This document shows positions 7,646 through 15,719 of a stretch of DNA of 64,000 nucleotides, in pieces; the first letter of the stretch is position 1, and every line of letters begins with the position of its first letter. The notes below the pieces were generated by a model, which searched no databases, was not told where the DNA came from, and worked only from the letters and a program-made list of their open reading frames with translations. The position numbers and the translations under genes were made by a program. Location of the stretch: assembly GCA_036271315.1 (NCBI GenBank), contig DATBAV010000018.1, forward strand, positions 149,061 through 213,060, read 5' to 3'. This DNA comes from VRUE01 sp036271315 (GTDB lineage Bacteria; Actinomycetota; Thermoleophilia; Solirubrobacterales; 70-9).

Positions 7646-8281
7646 ATGAGGCTTCCGAACGCGGCGCACGAATCTCGGCCCTGGCGCATCCGCGAGATCG
7701 TCCCGGACTTCAAGCTAGAGGACGTCTGGGCGCTGCCCGTAGACGGCGGTGCGGAGGACTTTCCGGCGTTTCTCGAGCTGATGGCTTCCGCCGATCCCGC
7801 CGATGCGGACTCCCTGCCGACCCGCTTCCTCTGGCGCCTCCGGGATCGCCTCGGCAGGTGGTTCGACCTCGGCGAGATCTCGGCCCCGGTCGAGGAGGGC
7901 GACGCTGCGGACAGGTTGCCGATTCCGGGAACGGAGGAGACCTCGCTGCGTACCCGGCTGCCGGAGGACCTGCGCGGGACTGTGGCGGACGTGGATTTTG
8001 GCTCCCTCCCTTTCGTGCCGCTCTACCGGACCGACGACGAGTTCGCCGCCGAGGTGTCGAACCGGACCATGCACGGCGTGATGCACGCTGCCTGGGCCGA
8101 GCAGGGCGAAGGTCGCTATCAAGCGCAGATGGCGGTCTACGTCAAGACACACGGTCGCTTCGGGGAGGCATACATGCTGTTGATCAAGCCGTTTCGCCAC
8201 CTGATCGTCTACCCGGCTCTGATGAAGCAGACCGAACGGATGTGGAACGAACGTCCCCCTCGGCGGCCGGTGCCGGCCTAG
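7646..8281 (+). CDS. DUF2867 domain protein
   Basis: A 211-residue protein with an AAAGGAG ribosome site before ATG 7646. The segments SRPWRIREIVPDFKLEDVWA and later MAVYVKTHGRFGEAYMLLIK followed by PFRHLIVYPALM are typical of DUF2867 proteins, often encoded next to TetR regulators. Biochemical function is unknown; the fold is thought to be SRPBCC-like, which would offer a hydrophobic ligand cavity. Its promoter sits between two TetR operators, making it the main target of the divergent regulator. The last 4 bp overlap the end of tatC. Confidence 0.8.
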   Translation: MRLPNAAHESRPWRIREIVPDFKLEDVWALPVDGGAEDFPAFLELMASADPADADSLPTRFLWRLRDRLGRWFDLGEISAPVEEGDAADRLPIPGTEETSLRTRLPEDLRGTVADVDFGSLPFVPLYRTDDEFAAEVSNRTMHGVMHAAWAEQGEGRYQAQMAVYVKTHGRFGEAYMLLIKPFRHLIVYPALMKQTERMWNERPPRRPVPA

Positions 8282-9045
8282 GGCTTCTCGGCCGCCGGCT
8301 CGCTGAGCGGTGTCGCGTTGGGCTCGCCGAAGAGGCGGGCGAGGACGATGCTGAGCTCATAAAGGGCGATCAGCGGTGCCGTCTCCAACAGCATCGAGAC
8401 CGGGTCGACTCCCGGCAGTGCCGCGGCGACGATCGCGCAGCCGAGGTAGGCGTAGCGGCGGTTCTGCTGCAGCTGGCGCACCTTGACGATGCCGAGGCGG
8501 GTGACGGCGAGGACACCGACGGGGACCTGGAAGACGATGCCGCAGGCGAGCAGGGTGGTGCCGAAGAAGCTGTAGTAGTCCTTGGCCCGGACCTGGATGT
8601 TGAACTGGGTGTCGTTGAAGTTCAGCAGGAACTTGGTCGCCGCCGGCAGCACGACGAGGTAGCCGAAGGCAACCCCGGCGAGGAAGAGGATCGGGACCAG
8701 GAGCAGCAGCGGGCCAACGGTGCGCCGCTGCTGATGGCTGAAGGCGGGCAAGACGTAGGCGTAGACCTGGTAGAGGACGATCGGCATCGCGAGCACGAAG
8801 GCGCCGTAGGCGGCGACCGTCATCGTCGTCGTGAAGGGCTCGCTGATGCCGAGCGTGAGCAGCCTGCTGTGGTTCGAGGGAAGCGGCGAGTTGGCCAGTT
8901 CGATCAGCAGGTGGTTCTGCCAGAAGCAGAGGCCGAGGGCGACGCCGAAGACGGCGAGCGAGACGACGACGCGCGCGCGCAGCTCGTCGAGGTGCTCGAC
9001 GAGGCTCACCTCATCGTCATATGAGAGTGCTTTTACGCGGCGCAT
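8278..9045 (-). CDS. tatC: Sec-independent protein translocase TatC
   Basis: A 255-residue membrane protein with the conserved N-terminus (EVSLVEHLDELRARV), the loop FTTTMTVAAYGAFVLAMPIV and six predicted membrane helices. TatC is the signal-peptide receptor of the twin-arginine pathway, which exports folded proteins across the cytoplasmic membrane. It follows tatA with a 10-bp gap and is in the same operon. The stop overlaps that of the convergent DUF2867 gene. Confidence 0.95.
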   Translation of the reverse strand: MRRVKALSYDDEVSLVEHLDELRARVVVSLAVFGVALGLCFWQNHLLIELANSPLPSNHSRLLTLGISEPFTTTMTVAAYGAFVLAMPIVLYQVYAYVLPAFSHQQRRTVGPLLLLVPILFLAGVAFGYLVVLPAATKFLLNFNDTQFNIQVRAKDYYSFFGTTLLACGIVFQVPVGVLAVTRLGIVKVRQLQQNRRYAYLGCAIVAAALPGVDPVSMLLETAPLIALYELSIVLARLFGEPNATPLSEPAAEKP

Positions 9046-9055
9046 CGTCTCTGCC

Positions 9056-9295
9056 TCAGGCGTGCGAGTTGGCGGCGGTGTCCGTCTTCGTCGCCGGGCC
9101 GTGGGCGACCACCGGCGGCTGCTCGACGGTCAGTGGGGCCTCCTCGACGTCGGGATGCTCGCCCGAGACCGAGCCGCGGAACTCGCGGATCCCTTTGCCG
9201 ACCGATTTGCCCAGCTCGGGCAGGCGTTTGGGCCCGAAGACGACGAGGGCGATGACGAGGACGATCATGATCTCCATTGGTCCGATGTTTGGCAC
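9056..9295 (-). CDS. tatA: Sec-independent protein translocase TatA/TatE
   Basis: A 79-residue protein starting at GTG 9295: a short N-terminal membrane helix (EIMIVLVIALVVFGPKRLPE), the invariant FGPKRLPELGKSVGKGI hinge/amphipathic helix, then a polar tail. TatA oligomers form the translocation element recruited by TatC. It precedes tatC, and a ferritin-like gene ends 29 bp upstream on the same strand, giving a probable ferritin-like/tatA/tatC transcription unit. Confidence 0.93.
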   Translation of the reverse strand: MPNIGPMEIMIVLVIALVVFGPKRLPELGKSVGKGIREFRGSVSGEHPDVEEAPLTVEQPPVVAHGPATKTDTAANSHA

Positions 9296-9324
9296 TGTGT
9301 GCCTCCAATCCTGGTTGCGATGCG

Positions 9325-10050
9325 TTACTGGAGAAAGCCTGTCTTCTTCACCACGCTGAGCACTTCGGCCGCCGTGAAGGGCGTGTCGAAGGCGCCGTCG
9401 GGGGTGAGTCCCGAGGGCTTGCCGCTCAGCAGCAGGCCGGCCACAGAGGCGTGGCGGGCCTCGATCGTCAGGATCGAGAGCGCCGCGGCGACGTAGGCCG
9501 GGCTGGCGATGTTGAGCGCCTGGCCGGAGTAGGCGTGGACGCCGGTGTTCTCGAGCGCCACGGCGGTCTTGATGAAGGACGCCGCGTTTGAGGTGGTCGA
9601 GCCGAAGTCGACCTTGGGAGCGCCGGTCGCCTTCGAGCCGAGGGCTTTCTTGAGGAAGGCGACGTGGGCGTTCTCGTCGACCGTCACCGTCTTCAGGAAG
9701 ACCTGGGTCTGGCCGTCCTTGATGAACTTGCTCTTCTTTTGGTTGGCGGTGGCCTCGTTGTAGAAGGCGGCCTCGAGGTACTCGAGCGTGAGGGCGAAGT
9801 TGAGGATGCCGACGTCGCCCTTGCCGAAGGAAGCGGGTGGGCGACCCTTGTCACCCTTGGCCAGCGCGCCGGCGGGAGTGAGGGCGCCGATCAGGGCGCC
9901 GCTGCCGACGACCGCGCCGCCTGCAAGGCCGGCCTTCTTGAGGAAGCCGAGCCGGGTGTCGCCCTCGCTGAGGGTTTCGGCCGCATCGTCGGCCGCTTGG
10001 CGGACGACGTCGGCGACGTTGGTCTGTTTGAGGGTTGCATCCGATTCCAT
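9325..10050 (-). CDS. Exported ferritin-like domain protein
   Basis: A 242-residue protein starting at ATG 10050 behind an AAAGGAGCG site. Residues about 30-65 form a signal-like segment (TRLGFLKKAGLAGGAVVGSG then a hydrophobic run to an ALA end). The mature part carries ferritin-like helices with possible metal-ligand carboxylates: LEYLEAAFYNEA, TVDENAHVAFLKKALG and LTIEARHASVAG. Proteins of this type (PF13668-like) are secreted ferritin-like proteins of unclear substrate. The leader resembles a Tat motif in which the second arginine is Leu, notable because tatA and tatC follow directly. Confidence 0.8.
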   Translation of the reverse strand: MESDATLKQTNVADVVRQAADDAAETLSEGDTRLGFLKKAGLAGGAVVGSGALIGALTPAGALAKGDKGRPPASFGKGDVGILNFALTLEYLEAAFYNEATANQKKSKFIKDGQTQVFLKTVTVDENAHVAFLKKALGSKATGAPKVDFGSTTSNAASFIKTAVALENTGVHAYSGQALNIASPAYVAAALSILTIEARHASVAGLLLSGKPSGLTPDGAFDTPFTAAEVLSVVKKTGFLQ

Positions 10051-10123
10051 AGCGCGCTCCTTTAAAGGGGTTTGGCTCAGGTAACGGAGCCCCCTGCCAG
10101 CCGGATCACTCGACGGGAGATCT

Positions 10124-11716
10124 TTATCTGGAGGCAGTCGCGCTGCTGGCGGTGAGGTGCTCGTGAACGAAGCGCACGACCGTCGCGCCCTCGCCGACCG
10201 CGGTGGCGCAGCGCTTGATCGAGCCCGCGCGCACGTCGCCGGCGGCGTAGATGCCGGCGACGCTGGTCTCGAGCAGGCCGTCGGCACCCGCCTCGTCGCC
10301 GGTCAGCACGAACCCCTTGGCGTCGCGGGCAATCGCCTCGCCGAGCCAATCCGTGCAGGGCGTGGCGCCGAGGAAGAGGAAGAGGAAGGAGAAGGGCAGC
10401 TCGTCACCGTCGGTCAGCGTCACCGCCGCGAGGTGCCCGTCCTCGCCGTGCAGGGCGCTTACTTCGCTGCGGTCGCGGACGACGACGCCGTAGCGGTCGA
10501 TCTCCTCGATCAGGTACTGGGACATCGTCTCGCTGAGGTCGGCGCGGCGGTGCAGCAGGGTGACCAGGGCGCCGCCGCGAGCCAGCCAGATCGCCGCCTG
10601 GGCGGCCGAGTTGCCGCCGCCGATCACGCCCACCCGCTGGCCGCCGCAGAGCTGGCCCTCGGGCGGGCCGGCGGCGTAGAAGACGCTGATGCCCTCGTAG
10701 TCGTCGAGGTCGTCGACCGGCAGGCGGCGGTATTCGGCCCCGGTCGAGATCAGCACCGTGCGGGCGAGGATCTCGTTGCCTTCCTCGAGCCTGACCAGGT
10801 GCCGCCCACCGTCGGGCTCGAGGGCGCGAGCGCGGTAGGGCGTTGCGGTGCGGGCGCCGAACTTGCGCGCCTGGGTGACGGCGCGGCTGGTCAGCTCGCT
10901 GCCGGTGATCCCGGCCGGGAAGCCGAGGTAGTTCTCGATCCGCCGCGAGGTGCCGGCCTGGCCACCGAGCACGGTGCTCTCGATCACCAGGGTGTCGAGG
11001 CCCTCGGAGGCGCCGTAGACCGCGGCGCCGAGCCCGGCCGGTCCGCCGCCGAGGATCAGCAGGTCGACCTCCTCGCGCTCGGCCAGCTCCAGCCCGATCC
11101 CCAGCGCCCGCGAGAGCTGGCCGTTGCTCGGGTTGCGCAGGTCGGTGCCGCCGGGCAGCCGCACCAGGGGGACCTCCGCGGGGTCGAGCTGCTCGAGCAG
11201 CGCCACCGCCTCCTCGCTCTCGTCTGGCGCGAGCCAGGAGTAGGGGAGGCGCTGGCGCCGGGCGAAGTCGAGCAGCCGCCGCGTATCGCTCGAGTCGTGC
11301 GGGCCGACGATCTCGACCCCGACCCCCTGCTCGCGCTGCAGCAGTTCGCGCCGCTCGATGAAGGCCGAGAGCAGGAGGTCCGAGAGCGAGCCGTCCTCGA
11401 AGAGCAGTTTGCGCAGCACTTCGCGATCGACCGCGATGTAGCGCAGGGGCTGGCTGACGACGGCGGTGAGGAAGACCGTTTGGCCGGAGAGCAGGTTCAT
11501 CTCGCCGAGGAAGCCGGAGGCGCCGTGGCGGACGATCTCGCGGCCGGCGGGATCGGTAATCGTGACCTCGCCCTCGTGGATCGCGATGAAGGGATAGGTG
11601 GCGTCGCCGACTTCGAAGAGCTTCTCGCCAACCGCCGCGGTCCGCTCTTCGCCGAGCGCGGCGAGGGTGGCGAGCTGCGAGCTCGAGAGGACCCGGCTTG
11701 TCGGACCTGAGGCCAC
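10124..11716 (-). CDS. Cyclic-nucleotide-binding-domain / FAD-dependent oxidoreductase (thioredoxin-reductase-like)
   Basis: A 530-residue fusion. Residues 15-130 are a CNB domain (GEKLFEVGDATYPFIAIHEG, then FLGEMNLLSG), but the arginine that usually binds the cyclic phosphate is absent (GQTVFLTAVV). Residues 215-530 form a thioredoxin-reductase-like module with FAD site LLILGGGPAGLGAA, NADPH site VGVIGGGNSAAQAA and the C-terminal GIYAAGDVR. The CxxC redox pair of true thioredoxin reductases is not seen; the region reads FYAAGPPEGQLCGG. I chose GTG 11716, near where homologues begin. It diverges from the monooxygenase at 11768 across 51 bp. Confidence 0.85.
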   Translation of the reverse strand: MASGPTSRVLSSSQLATLAALGEERTAAVGEKLFEVGDATYPFIAIHEGEVTITDPAGREIVRHGASGFLGEMNLLSGQTVFLTAVVSQPLRYIAVDREVLRKLLFEDGSLSDLLLSAFIERRELLQREQGVGVEIVGPHDSSDTRRLLDFARRQRLPYSWLAPDESEEAVALLEQLDPAEVPLVRLPGGTDLRNPSNGQLSRALGIGLELAEREEVDLLILGGGPAGLGAAVYGASEGLDTLVIESTVLGGQAGTSRRIENYLGFPAGITGSELTSRAVTQARKFGARTATPYRARALEPDGGRHLVRLEEGNEILARTVLISTGAEYRRLPVDDLDDYEGISVFYAAGPPEGQLCGGQRVGVIGGGNSAAQAAIWLARGGALVTLLHRRADLSETMSQYLIEEIDRYGVVVRDRSEVSALHGEDGHLAAVTLTDGDELPFSFLFLFLGATPCTDWLGEAIARDAKGFVLTGDEAGADGLLETSVAGIYAAGDVRAGSIKRCATAVGEGATVVRFVHEHLTASSATASR

Positions 11717-11767
11717 CTGTGCGCAGACTAGATGGTCGGTCCAGCCGGGAGGTGGGAACATTCCCCG

Positions 11768-13276
11768 ATGGCCCGCCAATCTGAGCCGCAGCCCGATCAC
11801 GAGGTGGCGGTCGTTGGCGGTGGTTTTTCCGGCATCGGCACGGCGATCAAGCTCGACCGGGCGGGGATGCGCGATTGGGTCTTGCTCGAGGCCGGCGACG
11901 GAGTGGGGGGTGCCTGGTACTGGAACACCTACCCCGGCATCGGGGTCGACATCCCCTCCTTCAGCTACCAGTTCTCCTTCGAGCAGCGGGCCGACTGGTC
12001 GCGGGTCTACGCGCCGGGCGACGAGCTCAAGGCCTACGCCGAGCACTGCGTCGAGAGCTACGGCCTGCGCTCGCGGATCCGCCTCAACTGCAGGGTCACC
12101 TCGGCGAGCTTCGACGCCGAGCGACACCTCTGGCGCCTGACCGTCGAGGACGGCCCCGACCTGACCGCGCGCTTCCTGGTCGGCGCCACCGGCGTCTTCA
12201 CCCAGCCCAAGCCACCCGACATCGCCGGGCTCGACTCCTTCGCCGGGACCGTGATGCACACGGCGCGCTGGGACCACTCGCAAGACCTGCGCGGCCGCCG
12301 CGTGGCGGTGATCGGCACCGGCGCCTCGGCGGTCCAGGTGATCCCATCGATCGCGCCCGAGGTCGAGAAGCTGGTCGTGCTTCAGCGCACGCCGATCTGG
12401 TGCCTGCCCAAGCCCGATGCGCGGCTCGGCCCGGGAGTGCGGCGACTGCTCGAACGCATCCCCGGCGCCCAGGCCGCGGTCCGCGTTCTCAGCCAGGCCT
12501 TCGTCGAGCTCAACTTTCCCCTGCCGGCGCAGTTCCACGGCGTCGTCCCGATCGCCAGCGGTGGGGAACGGTTCGGGCTCAACCACCTGCGCCGCTCGGT
12601 CCACGACCCGGCGGTGCGCGAGAAGCTGACGCCGCGCTACGGGCTCGGTTGCAAGCGACCGAGTTTCTCGAACAAATACCTGCCGACCTTCAACCGGCCC
12701 AACGTCGAGCTCGAGACCGCGGCGATCGAGACGATCAGGCCGACCTCGATCCGCACCGTGGAGGGCGCCGAACACGAGATCGACGTGCTCGTCCTCGCCA
12801 CCGGCTTCCAGGTCTTCGATAGCGGCAACATCCCGCCCTTCCCGGTCTACGGCGGCGACGGGGTCGAACTGGCGCAGTGGTGGGAGGACAACCGCTTCCA
12901 GGCCTACGAGGGGGTGAGCGTGCCCGGCTTCCCCAACATGTTCCTGATCCTCGGTCCCTACGGCTTCAACGGCGGCAGCTACTTCACCCTGATCGAGAAC
13001 CAGGCGCGCCACATCGTCCGCTGCCTGCGTCGCGCCCGCGAAAGCGAAGCGACCGCGATCGAGGTCAGCGCCGAGGCCAACAAGCGTTACTTCGAGACGA
13101 TGCTCTCGCGCCGCGGCCGCCAGGTCTTCTTCACCAACAACTGCGCCGGCGCCAACAGCTACTACTTCGACTCGCGCGGCGACGCCCCGTTCCGCTCTGC
13201 GACGACGCTAGAGGTCGCCTGGCACAGCGCCCACTTCGACCTCGACGACTACCGCTTCAGCCCGCTGCCCGCCTGA
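11768..13276 (+). CDS. Flavin-containing monooxygenase, Baeyer-Villiger type
   Basis: A 502-residue class B flavoprotein monooxygenase. The FAD Rossmann motif is VAVVGGGFSGIGTAI near residue 15, the Baeyer-Villiger fingerprint F-x-G-x-x-x-H-x-x-x-W is present as FAGTVMHTARW near residue 158, and the NADPH motif is VAVIGTGASAVQ near 180. Such enzymes insert oxygen next to ketones or oxidise N/S atoms using NADPH and O2. It starts at ATG 11768. The substrate is unknown. A MarR regulator lies convergent immediately downstream. Confidence 0.88.
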   Translation: MARQSEPQPDHEVAVVGGGFSGIGTAIKLDRAGMRDWVLLEAGDGVGGAWYWNTYPGIGVDIPSFSYQFSFEQRADWSRVYAPGDELKAYAEHCVESYGLRSRIRLNCRVTSASFDAERHLWRLTVEDGPDLTARFLVGATGVFTQPKPPDIAGLDSFAGTVMHTARWDHSQDLRGRRVAVIGTGASAVQVIPSIAPEVEKLVVLQRTPIWCLPKPDARLGPGVRRLLERIPGAQAAVRVLSQAFVELNFPLPAQFHGVVPIASGGERFGLNHLRRSVHDPAVREKLTPRYGLGCKRPSFSNKYLPTFNRPNVELETAAIETIRPTSIRTVEGAEHEIDVLVLATGFQVFDSGNIPPFPVYGGDGVELAQWWEDNRFQAYEGVSVPGFPNMFLILGPYGFNGGSYFTLIENQARHIVRCLRRARESEATAIEVSAEANKRYFETMLSRRGRQVFFTNNCAGANSYYFDSRGDAPFRSATTLEVAWHSAHFDLDDYRFSPLPA

Positions 13277-13283
13277 GCGAGCG

Positions 13284-13793
13284 CTACTCGCCGCGGCTGC
13301 CAGCGAGGGCGGCATGGGAGAGCTCGGGCACGGCGGCGGGGGCGCGGTCGGCGGCGATCTCCTCGAGCAGCTCGCGCAGCTGCTCGAAGCGCTCGCTGCC
13401 GAAGTGCTCGGCCCAGCGCTGCTCGATCTCCGTGAAGAGGCCAAAGCCAACCCGCTGGGCCTCGCGGCCGCGCTCGGTCAGGCAGATCAGCTTTGCCCGT
13501 TTGTCGGCCGGGTCGGCGATGCGTTCGACGTAGCCGAGGCCGACCAGGTCGTCGACCAGCTCGCCGGCCGACTGCTTGGTGATGCCGGCGTGGGCCGCCA
13601 GCTCGGTCAGCCGCATGCCGTCCTCGCGGACGAAGCGGAAGACGCAGCCGTGGGTGGGGCGCAGGTCCTCGTAGCCGTGCTTGCCCAGCTCCTCACGGAA
13701 CTCGGCCAGCATCGCCTCGCCGGCGATCTCGAGCAGGCCGGGGAGCGGGATCGTCCCGGGGGCAATGGGGGCTGTGTGGGCGGCGTCACGCAT
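13284..13793 (-). CDS. MarR family transcriptional regulator
   Basis: A 169-residue winged-helix regulator with the recognition region MRLTELAAHAGITKQSAGEL and the wing DPADKRAKLICLTERG. MarR proteins repress divergent efflux or degradation genes and release DNA upon binding small aromatic compounds. Here it faces the MFS transporter gene at 13881, and a 32-bp nested palindrome lies midway between the two starts (27 bp from one, 28 bp from the other), the expected autoregulatory arrangement. Confidence 0.9.
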   Translation of the reverse strand: MRDAAHTAPIAPGTIPLPGLLEIAGEAMLAEFREELGKHGYEDLRPTHGCVFRFVREDGMRLTELAAHAGITKQSAGELVDDLVGLGYVERIADPADKRAKLICLTERGREAQRVGFGLFTEIEQRWAEHFGSERFEQLRELLEEIAADRAPAAVPELSHAALAGSRGE

Positions 13794-13820
13794 ATCGTCA
13801 GGATGCCTGATAAGGTCGTC

Positions 13821-13852
13821 TGGTCAGGTCACCTTACAAGGCTATCTGACCA
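13821..13852. promoter_or_regulatory. MarR operator (nested palindrome)
   Basis: Outer arms TGGTCAG (13821-13827) and CTGACCA (13846-13852) share the same centre as the inner perfect palindrome CCTT-AC-AAGG (13832-13841). An additional arm TAAGGT at 13811-13816 can pair with ACCTTA at 13831-13836, suggesting overlapping sites. Confidence 0.75.
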
Positions 13853-13880
13853 AATCATACACCTCGTGTAGGAGATTCAA

Positions 13881-15437
13881 ATGGAACGCAAGTGGTGGAC
13901 CCTCGGCGCCGTCTGCGTGGCGACGTTCATGCTTCTTCTCGACATCACCGTCGTCAACACGGCGCTGCCGGCGATCCAGAAGGATCTCGGCGGCAGCTTC
14001 TCCGATCTTCAGTGGGTGATCGACGCCTACGCGCTCTCGCTCGCCGCCCTCGTGCTCACCGCCGGCTCGCTCGCCGACCGCCTCGGCCGCCGCCGCGTCT
14101 TCGCGATCGGGCTGGGGATCTTCTCGCTCGCCTCGCTGCTCTGCGCGCTGGCGCCCGACCCGACCTTCCTCAACCTGGCGCGTGCCCTGCAGGGCGTCGG
14201 CGGCGCGATCATGTTCGCCGTCTCCCTGGCCCTGGTTGCCCAGGAGTTCCCGGCCGGCCCCGAACGCGGCATGGCGATGGGCATCTACGGCGCGACGATC
14301 GGCATCGCGGTGGCGATCGGGCCGCTGGTCGGCGGCCTGCTCACCGACGGCCTCGGCTGGCAGTGGGTCTTCTTGATCAACGTGCCGATCGGCGTCGCCG
14401 CGATCGCCGTCACCTACCTGAAGCTGGCCGAGTCGAGCGATCCCAACGCGACCCGGATCGACTGGGGCGGGCTGCTGACCTTCTCCAGTGCGCTCTTCCT
14501 GCTCGTGTTGGGCCTGGTGCGCGGCAACGACGAGGGCTGGGGGAGCCCGGTGATTGTCTCGCTGCTGGTCGGGGCCGGGGTGCTGCTGGCCGCCTTCGCG
14601 GTGATCGAGCAACGGGTCTCGGAGCCGATGCTGCCGCTCTCGCTCTTCCGCCGCCGCGCCTTCACCGGCGTGCAGCTGGCCGCCTTCGCCGTCTCCGGCT
14701 CGATGTTCGCGCTCTTCCTTTATCTGACGCTCTACCTGCAGAGCTACCTCGGCTACTCGCCGATCGACGCCGGCCTGCGTTACCTGCCGATCACGCTCGC
14801 CTCCTTCGTCGTCGCGCCGCTGGCTGGGATGGCGCTGGCCAAGGTCCAGGCCCGCTGGCTGATGAGCGCCGGCCTGGCCCTGACCGGGGTCGGCCTGCTG
14901 CTGATGGGCGGCCTCGGCGTCGACTCCGAGTGGACCGCGCTGCTGCTCGGCTTCATCGTCAGCGGCATCGGCGTCGGCCTGCTCAACCCGGTTATCGCCG
15001 ACGTCGCCCTCAGCGTCGTGCCGAAGGAGCGCAGCGGCATGGCGGCGGGAATCAACGACACCTTCCGCCAGGTCGGGATCGCGGTCGGGATCGCCGCCTG
15101 GGGCGCGATCTTCCTAGGCGCTGGCGCCTCGAAGACACAGGAGGTCGCGGGCAATGCGATCAGCGGCGACGAAGCGCGCGGGCTGGTCGAAGCGACTTCC
15201 TCGGGCACGCTGCACCAGGCTGTCTCCCACCTGCCGCAGCAGGTTCAGGGCAAGGTGCAGTCCGCGGCCGAACAGGGCTTCCTGCACGGCCTCAACGAGA
15301 TCCTCCTGCTCGGTGCCCTGCTCTCCTTTGCCGGCGCGATTGCCGCCCTCTGGATGGTCCGCGAGCGCGACATCGACCGCGAAGGGATCGTCGAAGGCGC
15401 GCCGCTCGAGGCCGAGCCGGAGCCTGCCGGGGCGTAG
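13881..15437 (+). CDS. MFS drug exporter, DHA2 (14-TM, EmrB/QacA) type
   Basis: A 518-residue membrane protein with the DHA2 signature: helix 1 ends with TVVNTALPAIQKDLGG and the A-motif loop is GSLADRLGRRRVF. Motif C-like glycine-rich helix GIYGATIGIAVAIGPLVGG follows. It presumably exports drugs or hydrophobic compounds in exchange for protons. The ATG at 13881 has a TAGGAGA site. Control by the divergent MarR protein through the operator 28 bp upstream is likely. Confidence 0.92.
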   Translation: MERKWWTLGAVCVATFMLLLDITVVNTALPAIQKDLGGSFSDLQWVIDAYALSLAALVLTAGSLADRLGRRRVFAIGLGIFSLASLLCALAPDPTFLNLARALQGVGGAIMFAVSLALVAQEFPAGPERGMAMGIYGATIGIAVAIGPLVGGLLTDGLGWQWVFLINVPIGVAAIAVTYLKLAESSDPNATRIDWGGLLTFSSALFLLVLGLVRGNDEGWGSPVIVSLLVGAGVLLAAFAVIEQRVSEPMLPLSLFRRRAFTGVQLAAFAVSGSMFALFLYLTLYLQSYLGYSPIDAGLRYLPITLASFVVAPLAGMALAKVQARWLMSAGLALTGVGLLLMGGLGVDSEWTALLLGFIVSGIGVGLLNPVIADVALSVVPKERSGMAAGINDTFRQVGIAVGIAAWGAIFLGAGASKTQEVAGNAISGDEARGLVEATSSGTLHQAVSHLPQQVQGKVQSAAEQGFLHGLNEILLLGALLSFAGAIAALWMVRERDIDREGIVEGAPLEAEPEPAGA

Positions 15438-15449
15438 GCCGAGACCCGC

Positions 15450-15680
15450 TCAGCGCTTTGCCGGCGTGAGCAGCCCCCACAGCGAGATCAGAGACCAGGC
15501 TCCCTCGAGCAGGAGGAATCCCCACTGGGCGGTAATGGCGGCGAGCACGCCGAGGATCGCCGAGCCGGCCAGGTTGAGGCCGAGGTAGAGGCGGGACTGC
15601 GGATCGAGGCGCTCGAGCTGCGCCGCCCCGTAGGCAACCAGGATCAGTATCGCGCCGATGATCTGGACGACCTGATCCAT
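15450..15680 (-). CDS. Small membrane protein, CBU_0592-like
   Basis: A 76-residue protein with three short hydrophobic segments (IIGAILILVAYGAAQL; YLGLNLAGSAILGVLAAITA; WGFLLLEGAWSLISLWGL). The pattern, especially the Y-L-x-L-N-x-x-G-S core and the E-x-x-W-x-x-I-S-x-W ending, matches the CBU_0592 family of unknown function. Convergent with the MFS gene, 12 bp apart, and divergent from the YihY gene. Confidence 0.75.
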   Translation of the reverse strand: MDQVVQIIGAILILVAYGAAQLERLDPQSRLYLGLNLAGSAILGVLAAITAQWGFLLLEGAWSLISLWGLLTPAKR

Positions 15681-15719
15681 ACGTCCAGGTTATTTCCCGG
15701 GATCGGGTAATAGCTCGAG

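Noticed and set aside
10124..11716. Annotating as thioredoxin reductase trxB
   Set aside because: The CxxC redox pair is absent, so the specific name is not supported.
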